Assembly: GCA_009746045.1 (NCBI GenBank)
Contig: RPFO01000065.1
Location: forward strand, 3,897,009-3,961,008
Direction of reading: 5' to 3'
DNA: 64,000 nucleotides
Source of the DNA: Mesostigma viride
Taxonomy: Eukaryota; Streptophyta; Mesostigmatophyceae; Mesostigmatales; Mesostigmataceae
This document shows positions 1 through 10,098 of this stretch, one piece after another. Position 1 is the stretch's first letter. Each line of letters starts with the position of its first letter. A program made the translations under genes and the position numbers. The notes beneath the pieces are model-generated. The model made no database searches. It had not been told where the DNA came from and was given only the letters and a program-made list of their open reading frames with translations.

Positions 1-3000
1 TCTTGTCCTTGTCCTGTCCTTGTCCTTGTCCTTGCCTTGTCCTTGTCCTTGCTTGTCCTTGTCCTTGTCCTGTGTCCTTGTCCTTGTCCTTGTCCTTGTC
101 CTTGTCCTTGTCCTTGTCCTTGTCCTTGTCCTTGTCCTTGTCCTTGTCCTTGTCCTTGTCCTTGTCCTTGTCCTTGTCCTTGTCCTTGTCCTTGTCCTTG
201 TCCTTGTCCTTGTCCTTGTCCTTGTCCTTGTCCTTGTCCTTGTCCTTGTCCTTGTCCTTGTCCTTGTCCTTGTCCTTGTCCTTGTCCTTGTCCTTGTCCT
301 TGTCCTTGTCCTTGTCCTTGTCCTTGTCCTTGTCCTTGTCCTTGTCCTTGTCCTTGTCCTTGTCCTTGTCCTTGTCCTTGTCCTTGTCCTTGTCCTTGTC
401 CTTGTCCTTGTCCTTGTCCTTGTCCTTGTCCTTGTCCTTGTCCGTCCTTGCCTTGTCCTTGTCCTTGTCCTTGTCCTTGTCCTTGTCCTTGTCCTCGTCC
501 TGTCCCGTCCTTGTCCTTGTCCTTGTCCTTGTCCTTGTCCTTGTCCTTGTCCTTGTCCTTGTCCTTGTCCTTGTCCTTGTCCTTGTCCTTGTCCTTGTCC
601 TTGTGTCCTTGTCCTTGTCCTTGTCCTTGTCCTTGTCCTTGTCCTTGTCCTTGTCCTTGTCCTTGTCCTTGTCCTTGTCCTTGTCCTTGTCCTGTCCTGT
701 CCTTGTCCTTGTCCTTGTCCTTGTCCTTGTCCTGTCCGTCCTTGTCCTTGTCCTTGTCCTTGTCCTTGTCCCTTGTCCTTGTCCTTGTCCTTGTCCTTGT
801 CCTTGTCCTTGTCCTTGTCCTTGTCCTTGTCCTTGTCCTTGTCCTTGTCCTTGTCCTTGTCCTTGTCCTTGTCCTTGTCCTTGTCCTTGTCCTTGTCCTT
901 GTGTCCTTGTCCTTGTCCTTGTCCTTGTCCTTGTCCTTGTCCTTGTCCTTGTCCTTGTCCTTGTCCTTGTCCTTGTCCTTGTCCTTGTCCTTGTCCTTGT
1001 CCTTGTCCTTGTCCTTGTCCTTGTCCTTGTCCTTGTCCTTGTCCTTGTCCTTGTCCTTGTCCTTGTCCTTGTCCTTGTCCTTGTCCTTGTCCTTGTCCTT
1101 GTCCTTTGTCCTTGTCCTTGTCCTTGTCCTTGTCCTTGTCCTTGTCCTTGCTGTCCTTGTCCTTGTCCTTGTCCTTGTCCTTGTCCTTGTCCTTGTCCTT
1201 GTCCTTGTCCTTGTCCTTGTCCTTGTCCTTGTCCTTGTCCTTGTCCTTGTCCTTGTCCTTGTCCTTGTCCTTGTCCTTGTCCTTGTCCTTGTCCTTGTCC
1301 TTGTCCTTGTCCTTGTCCTTGTCCTTGTCCCCTTGTCCTTGTCCTTGTCCTTGTCCTTGTCCTTGTCCTTGTCCTTGTCCTTGTCCTTGTCCTTGTCCTT
1401 GTCCTTGTCCTTGTCCTTGTCCTTGTCCTTGTCCTTGTCCTTGTCCTTGTCCTTGTCCTTGTCCTTGTCCTTGTCCTTGTCCTTGTCCTTGTCCTGTTGT
1501 CCTTGTCCTTGTCCTTGTCCTTGTCCTTGTCCTTGTCCTTGTCCTTGTCCTTGTCCTTGTCCTTGTCCTTGTCCTTGTCCTTGTCCTTGTCCTTGTCCTT
1601 GTCCTTGTCCTTGTCCTTGTCCTTGTCCTTGTCCTTGTCCTTGTCCTTGTCCTTGTCCTTGTGCCAGCCTTGTCCTTGTCCTTGTCCTTGTCCTTGTCCT
1701 TGTCCTTGTCCTTGTCCTTGTCCTTGTCCTTGTCCTTGTCCTTGTCCTTGTCCTTGTCCTTGTCCTTGTCCTTGTCCTTGTCCTTGTCCTTGTCCTTGTC
1801 CTTGTCCTTGTCCTGTCCTGTCCTCGTCCTTGTCCTTGTCCTTGTCCTTGTCCTGTCCTCCTTGTCCTTGTCCTTGTCCTTGTCCTTGTCCTTGTCCTTG
1901 TCCTTGTCCTTGTCCTGTCCTTGTCCTTGTCCTTGTCCTTGTCCTTGCCTTGTCCTTGTCCTTGTCCTTGTCCTTGTCCTTGTCCTTGTCCTTGTCCTTG
2001 TCCTTGTCCTTGTCCTTGTCCTTGTCCTTGTCCTTGTCCTTGTCCTTGTCCTTGTCCTTGTCCTTGTCCTTGTCCTTGTCCTTGTCCTTGTCCTTGTCCT
2101 TGTCCTTGTCCTTGTCCTTGTCCTTGTCCTTGTCCTCGTCCTCGTCCTTGTCCTTGTCCTTGTCCTTGTCCTTGTCCTCGTCCTCGTCCTCGTCCTCGCC
2201 CTTGTCCTTGTCCTTGTCCTTGTCCTTGTCCTTGTCCTTGTCCTTGTCCTTGTCCTTGTCCTTGTCCTTGTCCTTGTCCTTGTCCTTGTCCTTGTCCTTG
2301 TCCTTGTCCTTGTCCTTGTCCTTGTCCTTGTCCTTGTCCTTGTCCTTGTCCTTGTCCTTTCCTCGTCCTTGTCCTCGTCCTTGTCCTTGTCCTTGTCCTT
2401 GTCCTTGTCCTCGTCCTCGTCCTCGTCCTTGTCCTTGTCCTTGTCCTTGTCCTTGTCCTCGTCCTCGTCCTTGTCCTTGTCCTTGTCCTTGTCCTTGTCC
2501 TTGTCCTTGTCCTCGTCCTCGTCCTTGTCCTTGTCCTTGTCCTTGTCCTTGTCCTTGTCCTTGTCCTTGTCCTTGTCCTTGTCCTTGTCCTTGTCCTTGT
2601 CCTTGTCCTTGTCCTTGTCCTTGTCCTTGTCCTTGTCCTTGTCCTTGTCCTTGTCCTTGTCCTTGTCCTTGTCCTTGTCCTTGTCCTTGTCCTTGTCCTT
2701 GTCCTTGTCCTTGTCCTTGTCCTTGTCCTTGTCCTTGTCCTTGCCTTGTCCTTGTCCTTGTCCTTGTCCTTGTCCTTGTCCTTGTCCTTGTCCTTGTCCT
2801 CGTCCTCGTCCTCGTCCTTGTCCTTGTCCTTGTCCTTGTCCTTGTCCTTGTCCTTGTCCTTGTCCTTGTCCTTGTCCTTGTCCTTGCCCTTGTCCTTGTC
2901 CAGCCTTGTCCTTGTCCTTGTCCTTGTGCCAGCCTTGTCCTTGTCCTTGTCCTTGTCCTTGTCCTTGTCCTTGTCCTTGTCCTTGTCCTTGTCCTTGTCC

Positions 3001-3378
3001 TTGTCCTTGTCCTTGTCCTTGTCCTTGTCCTTGTCCTTGTCCTTGTCCTTGTCCTTGTCCTTGTCCTTGTCCTTGTCCTTGTCCTTGTCCTTGTCCTTGT
3101 CCTTGTCCTTGTCCTTGTGCCAGCACCTTGTCCTTGTCCTTGTCCTTGTGCCAGCACCTTGTCCTTGTCCTTGTCCTTGTCCTTGTCCTTGTCCTTGTGC
3201 CAGCACCTTGTCCTTGTCCTTGTCCTTGTCCTTGTCCTTGTCCTTGTCCTTGTCCTTGTCCTTGTCCTTGTCCTTGTCCTTGTCCTTGTCCTTGTCCTTG
3301 TCCTTGTCCTTGTCCTCGTCCTTGTCCTTGTCCTTGTCCTTGTCCTTGTCCTTGTCCTTGTCCTTGTCCTTTTCTTGC
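1..3378. repeat. Hexanucleotide satellite (TTGTCC)n, about 3.4 kb
   Basis: Almost pure tandem TTGTCC (GGACAA on the other strand) runs from the window edge to about 3378. Interruptions are one-unit slips (TGTCC, GTCC), a C/T variant TCGTCC clustered at about 2135-2520 and 2800-2815, and a GTGCCAGC variant near 1663 and 2890-3205. Three very long plus-strand reading frames cross it only because the hexamer has no stop codon; they encode Leu/Ser/Pro/Cys/Val dipeptide runs and are not genes. The clustering of variants suggests local expansion of sub-blocks. The array may lie in an upstream intron of the gene whose exons begin at 4141, but that is inference. Confidence 0.97.
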
Positions 3379-4095
3379 TTGATTTTCTTGCGCCTACGGC
3401 CGTTGCAATCTGGAAATTAGGGTGTTATTTTTTTTTGCCCAACGGCCGTCGGAACCTGTAAATTAGGGTGTGATTTTCATGCGCCAACGGCCGTTGGAAC
3501 CTGGAAATTAGGGTGTTATTTTTCTGTCGCCAACGGCCGTTGGAACTGGAAATTAGGGTGTCATTTTCTTGCGCCAACGGCCGTTGGAACCTGTAAATTA
3601 GGGTGTGATTTTCATGCGCCAACGGCCGTTGGAACCTGTAAATTAGGGTGTGATTTTCATGCGCCAACGGCCGTTGGAACCTGGAAATTAGGGTGTTATT
3701 TTTCTGTCGCCAACGGCCGTTGGAACATGGAAATGAAGGTGTCATTTTTCTCGCGCCAACGGCCGTTGGAACCTGCATGGAAATTAGGGTGTGATTTTTC
3801 TTGCGCCAACGGCCGTTGGAACCTGGAAAATAGGATGTGATTTTTCTTGCGCCAACGGCCGTTGGAACCTGGAAATTAGGGTGTCATTTTTCTCGCGCCA
3901 ACGGCCGTTGGAACCTGGAAATTAGGGTGTTATTTTTCTGTCGCCAACGGCCGTTGGAACCTGGAAATTAGGGTGTGATTTTCATGCGCCAACGGCCGTT
4001 GGAACCTGTAAATTAGGGTGTGATTTTCATGCGCCAACGGCCGTTGGAACCTGGAAATTAGGGTGTTATTTTTCCGGCGACGGCCGTTGGAACAT
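3379..4095. repeat. 46-bp minisatellite, array 1 (about 16 units)
   Basis: About 16 units of 44-47 bp, each with the perfect 12-bp palindrome CAACGGCCGTTG, then GAACCTGGAAATTAGGGTGT and a T-rich TTTTTCTTGCGC stretch. Units differ by GGAAATT/GTAAATT and by T-run length. The array abuts the hexamer satellite directly and ends just before a probable splice acceptor at 4139-4140. The same unit reappears in array 2, so both arrays share an origin. Reading frames across it are repeat artefacts. Confidence 0.96.
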
Positions 4096-4140
4096 AGTAC
4101 TGACCTTCCGGCTATCTGTATGTTTTTTGCATGTGATCAG

Positions 4141-6419
4141 GGGCGTCCGTCCAGGCCGAGAACGGACGAAGAGCGGAGGAGGTTGGTTTACAAGATTGAA
4201 CATGGGGTGGCGGAAAGGGAGGTCACAACATTTTTTGAGGAATGGCGCCAACGAGCACCGGGCACCGACTTATGGTCGGTGATTGTGAAGACCTTTGAGA
4301 GGAAGGGGCTGCTGACGACACGTGCTGGAAATGCGAAGCCCAGCATTTTGGACTCCTGGGAGCCAGCGCCGTCCTCTCAAGTGCACGACAAGAATCTAAC
4401 TGACACCATACAGGCGGCGTTTCATCTGCGGCAGAAGATACGCCTAGTTCCAGACGATGTCGACATCGTGGGGGGGTCCGCGATTGCGACTCAAGTACGG
4501 GCCCCCACGGAGAACTTGTGCCAACTCCCGGAACTCATGCGGCATCGGACGGTGACGGTGCGGAATTGTAGGGGGCTCGCGCCGTGGTTCGTGGGGGCCG
4601 GCACAAGTCTGACAAAAGCAAAATGTGCCGTGCCGATCTTCCGGTTTGCGTGGCAGGTGCTGGCAGACCGTGATCCAGGTCTCTACAATTTATGGGTGCA
4701 GAGGAGTGAAAAGGTTCCTTACCACATTAAAATACTGACGGGGGACGACAGTGACCGTGCCGTGCAGAGGTTCGGATACTATCGTTCGCCAACGGCCGAG
4801 GAAGCCATGTCCATTCTCCGGACGGACTCCCTGAAGGACATGGCGGCCGCTTGCTCAGACGAGTTGATCACCATGGAGTTGGATCCGTCCGAGTGGTCAA
4901 ATGAATCTGAGCGTGAGGCAGTAGTTGACCTGACGAAATCCGCGCTGGGGAGCTTGAACATCTCGGACCATGCCGGCCTTAAGGGTAAATTTCGAGACCA
5001 GACGCCTTGCGTGTTTGTGCAGTTTGCCGTGCTGGACGGCAACCACTACACACAGATGTTGAAGTCCGTGATTTTCGAGGGCTCTGACGAGCAAGTGAGT
5101 ACTGCGATAGCTGGCGAGATTGCGGGTAAACAAAAGGGCAAGTTCGTGGAGACAACCGACGAGGCGTTTGATTTGTGGAGGGGGTTGGTGAGGGACGCGG
5201 AGAAGTTCAAGTACACCAATCTGGACGTGCTCAAGGGCTGGGAGGTGGAGGGGGAAGCACTGATCCCGCCCATGAAGGACATGCGGACGCAAAAGGTAAA
5301 TATAACGGATCGGGTGTGGGAACGTTTTAGGCACTAGATGTTATTTTTCTTGCGCCAACGGCCGTTGGAACCTGGAAATTAGGGTGTGATTTTTCTTGCG
5401 CCAACGGCCGTTGGAACCTGGAAATTAGTGTGTGATTTTTCTTGCGCCAACGGCCGTTGGAACCTGGAAATTAGGGTGTCATTTTTCCTGCGCCAACGGC
5501 CGTTGGAACCTGGAAATTTGGTTGATATTTTTCTTGCGCCAACGGCCGTTGGAACCTGGAAATTCGGTCGACATTTTTCTTGCGCCAACGGCCGTTGGAG
5601 CCTGGAAATTAGGGTGTGATTTTTCTTGCGCCAACGGCCGTTGGAACCTGGAAATTAGTGTGTGATTTTTCTTGCGCCAACGGCCGTTGGAACCTGGAAA
5701 TTAGGGTGTGATTTTTCTTGCGCCAACGGCCGTTGGAACCTGGAAATTAGGGTGTGATTTTTCTTGCGCCAACGGCCGTTGGAAACTGGAAATTAGGGTG
5801 TGATTTTTGTTCGGGAACGGCCGATCTTCCAAAGTGTAAGGACAAAATGTCAGGTCGTGTGTTGTATGACCGTTTTTTGTCTCAAACACTGATTCACATT
5901 TCATGCATGCAGGGGAGAGAGGCGCATCGGAGGGTTGCCCTGATCGGAGGGGGGCTGAATGCAGAAGACGAGGCCGTTTCCAAAAAGTCGAGGGGGACGG
6001 CGCTGCTGGAAGTGCACAACTATTTCAAGACGCACATGGAGGAATCCTGGGATAAGCCGGAGGTGCCCCTTCAGGACCAGAAAGAAATATGGAATTTGAT
6101 TCATGGGGTCTCAAGCAGCACTGAGAAGGCAAGGAAGGACGGGGAGGGGGAGGAGGGTGGTGAGGAGCGGGTTGGAGGGCGATTGAACGAGGGTGGTTTG
6201 TCCGAATCGGAGAAAACCCAAGTCTACGACTTCATCTCGGCTGTGAAGGATGAAACGGTCGCTCCGAACGACGACAGTAGATGTGGAATACCGATTGAGG
6301 ACAAGCTGGCCAAGGAGCTTGCAGAGTTTCTGGACATCGTGGCAGCGGACAAGCTGGACGGGGAGGGAAGGGTGATGAGGAAGGGGGGGGGATCAAACAG
6401 GAAGGGTGGAGGAGTCTAG
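4141..6419 (+). CDS. Unrecognised gene, exons A and B (hypothetical protein)
   Basis: Exon A is read from 4141, after a TGCATGTGATCAG acceptor, to 5295, where AAAAG is followed by a GTAAAT donor. Exon B starts at 5913 after a TTTCATGCATGCAG acceptor. The join is phase 0 on both sides and removes the second 46-bp array. Exon A encodes about 385 residues of ordinary composition (charged start, YKIEHGVAEREVTTFFEEW, later FVQFAVLDGNHYTQ); exon B is acidic and Lys/Glu-rich. I recognise no family. The frame of exon B closes with TAG at 6417-6419, but a GTGATG at 6372 paired with TCCTCCTCAG ending at 6481 would join it, phase 0, to the next exon. The true start may lie upstream of the arrays or of the window; the first ATG in frame (4063) is inside the minisatellite. 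Confidence 0.55.
5345..5828. repeat. 46-bp minisatellite, array 2 (about 10-11 units)
   Basis: About ten full units plus a degenerate last one (near 5815) of the array 1 repeat, with the same CAACGGCCGTTG palindrome. It lies inside the inferred intron 5296-5912. Two units have lost the TTAGGG stretch (about 5515-5570). The CCAACGGCCG core also occurs in flanking coding sequence near 4788 and 7474, so the array may have grown from local sequence. Confidence 0.95.
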
Positions 6420-6445
6420 CCCGCTTTCGATTCTGGCCGTCTATC

Positions 6446-8323
6446 ATGGCAACCGTGAAGGCCAAACACGTTCCTCCTCAGTGCTTGTATGACCTGACAT
6501 ACATGGCCAAGATCTTCTGCGAGGTGATGGTCCAGCTTTTCATGATCTACAACCGCGATTTGGGGAAATACCCCGAACCACGCGACCTCGGCTGGTTGCC
6601 GATGCAGCCTTCGGAATCCGACAGCGCCCTTCAGAGGGTGGCCGATACGGTCGCTGTAGCTGCCAAGAGAATAAGGGCGGTTATCAGGCCAACGGGGAGG
6701 GACGATTCCACCTTCCCACTTGCACTGCTGGAGAGGACGGATTTTTGGACGACCCACAAGGAGGAAACGAAATGGTGGGTCCTGATTGCGCCCGAACCCC
6801 CAACCGAACAGGCTGTGGTGCCCCAACCCGTACAGCCTGTGGCGGGGGCTGTGGTGGTGACGGGGGCTGTGCCGGAGGAAGGCCAAGCCGAACATGCCGA
6901 GGCAGAGGACGTCCAGTCGGGTCGCCAAAAAAAGGTGGGGGAGAAGCGGGAACCCCCGCGGAAGTTTGGGTCGGAGGAGATGGCATCCGAAATCGAGCAG
7001 CAGGGCCCGTGGATTTCTAAGAGAGTTTACACGTCTGACGGGGAAGAGACCTGTGAGTTCATGATGAAGACTTTCGCGTGGGAGAAAAGCGATGGGCCGA
7101 CACGGTTGGCTCAAGTGGTACTTAATGCAATGGAGGGGTTCGAATTTGTTGCGAAGAGGAAGGGGTTGAACCAGCCAGATATCAAGAATGGGGTAGTGCT
7201 GCTGAATTTGGAACATCACGCCAAGCTGTGGAATGATGAGGAATTGTTGAAGGGTCGAACGGGTTCGTGGGTGGAGAAAAGGGACTGGAAGGCGGCGAAG
7301 GATTGTGGAGATTTCAATGGTGTGAAGGACGACTGGTCGTCGTACCTAAGCGATTTCACGGGATTCTTCAACCCACCCGTGATCTTCATTGGGTCAAAGG
7401 AGCAGGTGGATGGGTTTAAGGTCCTTCTGAAGGTACTTGGGAAGCGGCCACAGGGGGAGGATATTTCCAATCCCAACGGCCGTTCGGGCAAGGAAATTGC
7501 GGGTGCAGCCCAGAAGCGTCAGCTGGAGACGGCAGGCGCTGGCACCAAAAAGAAACGCCGGAAGCGCGCCGCCTCGGAGACCCCCGCGGCCGAAGACGTC
7601 TCAATGGGGACGCCCTACCCTCATGATGGCGGCGTTCGGCCGGAGGGGGATGATGAGGATGTCGGGTCACAGGGGGGTGATGATGGGGAAGAGGTTGGTG
7701 ATGATGGTGACGGCGGTGATGAGGGGGGCGGGAATGAGGGTGGTGATAAGGGGGGCGGGTCGAAGGACGGAGAGGGGGGGGTTCGAAGGGCGGAGAGGGG
7801 GGCGGGTCGAAGGGCGGAGAGGGGGGGGTCGAACGACGGAGAGGGGGGCGGGTCGAAGGGCGGAGAGGGGGCGGGTCGAAGGGCGGAGAGGGGGCGGGTC
7901 GAAGGGCGGAGAGGGGAGGGGGGCGAAGGACGGAGAGGGGGCGGAGAGAAGGGCGGAGAGGGGGGCGGAGAGGGGGCGGGTCGAAGGGCGGAGAGGGGGC
8001 GGAGAGAAGGGTGGAGAGGGGGGCGGGTCAAAGGGCGGAGAGGGGGGCGGGTCCAAGGGCGGAGAGGGGGGCGGGTCGAAGGGTGGAGAGGGGGGCGGGT
8101 CAAAGGGCGGAGAGGGGGGCGGGTCGAAGGGCGGAGAGGGGGGCGGGTCGACCGGCGCATCGGGGGAAGGGGGGAAGGAGGGGGGGGAGGGGAGGGAGGC
8201 TCGAAGGGGAATTCGGGGGCGTCGGGGGGGGGATGCTGGGGCGTGCCGTCGACTACTGCAAAAAGCTCCTTTCGCCTGGCGGGCACGTTCGATCAAGAGC
8301 AACGGCTAGTCATCTGTCAAAGG
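6446..8323 (+). CDS. Unrecognised gene, exon C (hypothetical, with basic NLS-like and acidic tracts)
   Basis: One frame is open from an ATG at 6446 (or a phase-0 acceptor at 6482) to 8332, with a consensus GTAAGT donor at 8324. The first ~330 codons look like a globular protein of normal composition. Then come a KKKRRKR cluster typical of a nuclear localisation signal, an Asp/Glu/Gly-rich stretch, and a Gly/Arg/Glu tract encoded by a minisatellite. Reading this frame through the 8324 donor and the 8442 acceptor gives only a short tail ending at 8598. The long downstream frame needs phase 1, so there is a net frame change inside the G-rich array (assembly indel, variable repeat number or real break). 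Function unknown. Confidence 0.5.
7745..8150. repeat. G-rich coding minisatellite (about 24-bp unit)
   Basis: Irregular tandem copies of a roughly 24-bp unit GGGCGGGTCGAAGGGCGGAG plus a G run; some units are shortened or lack the GGGTCGAA part. A 24-bp unit is a multiple of three, but homopolymer G runs of 4-8 and partial units change phase, so all three plus frames are open as Gly/Arg/Glu/Ser repeats and the minus strand as Pro-rich repeats. It lies within an otherwise coding-looking exon. The G runs are also a plausible site of consensus error. Confidence 0.9.
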
Positions 8324-8442
8324 GTAAGTTAATCTGAGTGAATATGGTCGGTTAAATTATGATGTTTGCATATTCCCAAGTTTGATTTGCGAATGTAATG
8401 ATAACTAATTGCGCCGCTCGTCATTGCTTGTCCCACCCACAG

Positions 8443-9263
8443 GTGACGAGTCTGAAGAGGAGCCGCCAAAGGATGTCATGCATGCCGGCCCACCCAAAGG
8501 GTTTGTGGAAGATTCGGAAGAATCGGAAGAATCGGAACCGGAGGATCCAGCGCCACAAAGACGTGTCACAGTTACCGCAACCCAGCCCAAGCCACTAGAC
8601 AAGAAAGTGCCACCACCAAGTTGGCAGCCGTGGATGGAGAATCTGGAAGGTGTGTGGGGGGGGAAACGGGTCGTGCCCCGCTCGCCTGTTGGATGTCCGG
8701 TTTCGGTATTGTGCAAGCACGGCGGTGAATTTTGCCAGTATCGGAAGAACCAACTCCAGCGCCTTGATACGTTGTGGAAGCCCACGTGGGCTGCTGATTC
8801 GGTGGCTAAACTCAATGCAGACCCAATGAAGCTGGCACACATGCCTGATTTCCACGTCGACACGTTCCTGGTGCATGGAGTCGTTCGAAAGGTGGATAAA
8901 ACGGGCGTGTGGTGCGTTAAATTTTGGGCAGAAGGGTGTGACGAAAAGGGAATCTGGATTAATGGGGAGAAGGGGACGATGCCCAACATAATTTTCAAGG
9001 TACAACAAGACGAGATGCGGAACTGTTTCAAGCCACCTGAGGGAACGTATTTGGAGTGGTGGATGGACAAGGGGTACCTGGCGACCAGATCTTCCCCAGC
9101 GACCAGATCTTCCCCACGACTCCAAGAGAAGGGGGGAGACCAAGCCGCAGGGCAGGGCAAACGAAAACCTCAAGGGAAGGCTGGCGCAGATGTGCGGGAG
9201 GGGGGTGTAAAGAAGCCCAGCGGACGGGCACCTGTAAAGAAACGCCTGTTAGTAGGTAGTTAG
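8443..9263 (+). CDS. Unrecognised gene, last exon D (hypothetical protein)
   Basis: A TTGTCCCACCCACAG acceptor ends at 8442 and a GTAAGT donor sits at 8324, defining a 119-nt intron. From 8443 the frame runs to TAG at 9261-9263. The first ~40 residues are acidic (DESEEEPPKD, DSEESEESEPED). A globular stretch follows with many Trp and Cys residues (PSWQPWMENLEGVW, VLCKHGGEFCQYRKNQ, VWCVKFWAEG). The end is Lys/Arg/Gly-rich and holds a tandem duplication of an ATRSSP segment (9085-9118). TGTAA at 9294, the usual chlorophyte polyadenylation signal, lies about 30 nt past the stop. No family recognised. It probably belongs with exons A-C. Confidence 0.55.
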
Positions 9264-9721
9264 ATAGCTTACTTGATCTGAACTCGTGTACATTTGTAAA
9301 GATCGATCTGTACATCTGTCTCCATCTGGAGCATTCACTTGACTATTCAAAGTTCAAGTGGGAATTACTGGTTGGGTTGTGCACAGGCTTGTGCACAATT
9401 TTGGCAATAATTATAATTCGTTCTATAAATAGAACTCGCGGGGTCGTGGAGAGGGTTGTGCAATTGTAAATAATCTACAACTTGTCTCACTTGCTTACCC
9501 TCCGAGTGCATGACACTATGACAAAAACAGCCAATTTTACCCCGACTTGAATAAATTTTAATAAATGTTAATAAATGTTAATAAATTTAAGCAATCTAGT
9601 AATGAAAAGTGCACGCGGAAAGCGCACCAGTGACCAAATGGCATGAAATGGTAATGATTTCATGTGGAAACGCATTCACAATGAGCATCAATTGTCATGT
9701 ATTTGTTGAAATGGCGTCTCC
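9264..9721. other. AT-rich spacer with short TAATAAATGT repeats
   Basis: No gene seen. It contains the probable 3' untranslated region of the preceding gene (TGTAA at 9294) and a short tandem of TAATAAATGT/TTAATAAAT at about 9548-9592. Confidence 0.6.
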
Positions 9722-10098
9722 TCAAGTAATAAAATTTGGCATGGGTATTGTAGATTGATTGTGGGCCCCCCGGGTGTCCACATCGTCGGCGGTGTCAGGA
9801 AGCCAGCTCCCCAACAGCTTGAAGCGGTCGCGGAACGGGACCTCCGTCCCGTCGAGCAGGCGCGGCAGCGGTGGTTTACTGGAGGCCCCAATCACCATCG
9901 CCTCGGTTTTGACACTAATCTCCAACCCCACCGCCCGCGCCTCCAGGCCCAGGCAGTCCAGCCAGGTCTGAATGTGCTCGGGACTCTCGATGAGGGTGGT
10001 ATCATCCGCATAAATCAGGTCGGCAAGGCGGTAACCAGGTCTAACCCCGCCGTGCTCTTTCACGTTAAGGATGTCCAAGCCTGGCTCGAACCCCGACA
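9722..10098 (-). pseudogene. LINE reverse transcriptase relic, YADD part
   Basis: Read on the minus strand this encodes the second half of a non-LTR retrotransposon reverse transcriptase. The catalytic segment is LADLIYADDTTLIESPEH (YADD), followed by GLEISVKTEAMVIGA and RFKLLGSWL, the usual palm/thumb motifs after the catalytic aspartates. The frame ends at 9722 without endonuclease or C-terminal domains. The earlier half of the same palm domain lies at 11433-11717; a 1.34-kb insertion separates the two. Confidence 0.88.

Noticed and set aside
3..3461. Three plus-strand open frames of more than 1100 codons
   Set aside because: They exist only because the TTGTCC hexamer lacks stop codons; products are Leu/Val, Ser/Leu and Cys/Pro dipeptide runs.
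3379..4095. Telomere or subtelomere at the window start
   Set aside because: TTAGGG occurs once per 46-bp unit, not in tandem, and TTGTCC is not a known telomere repeat.
5345..5828. CRISPR-like appearance of the regular palindromic repeats
   Set aside because: Units are contiguous with no unique spacers, there are no cas genes, and the context is eukaryotic.
7621..8302. Long proline-rich minus-strand frames, 200 codons or more
   Set aside because: They are the complement of the G-rich coding minisatellite and repeat the same 8-residue period.
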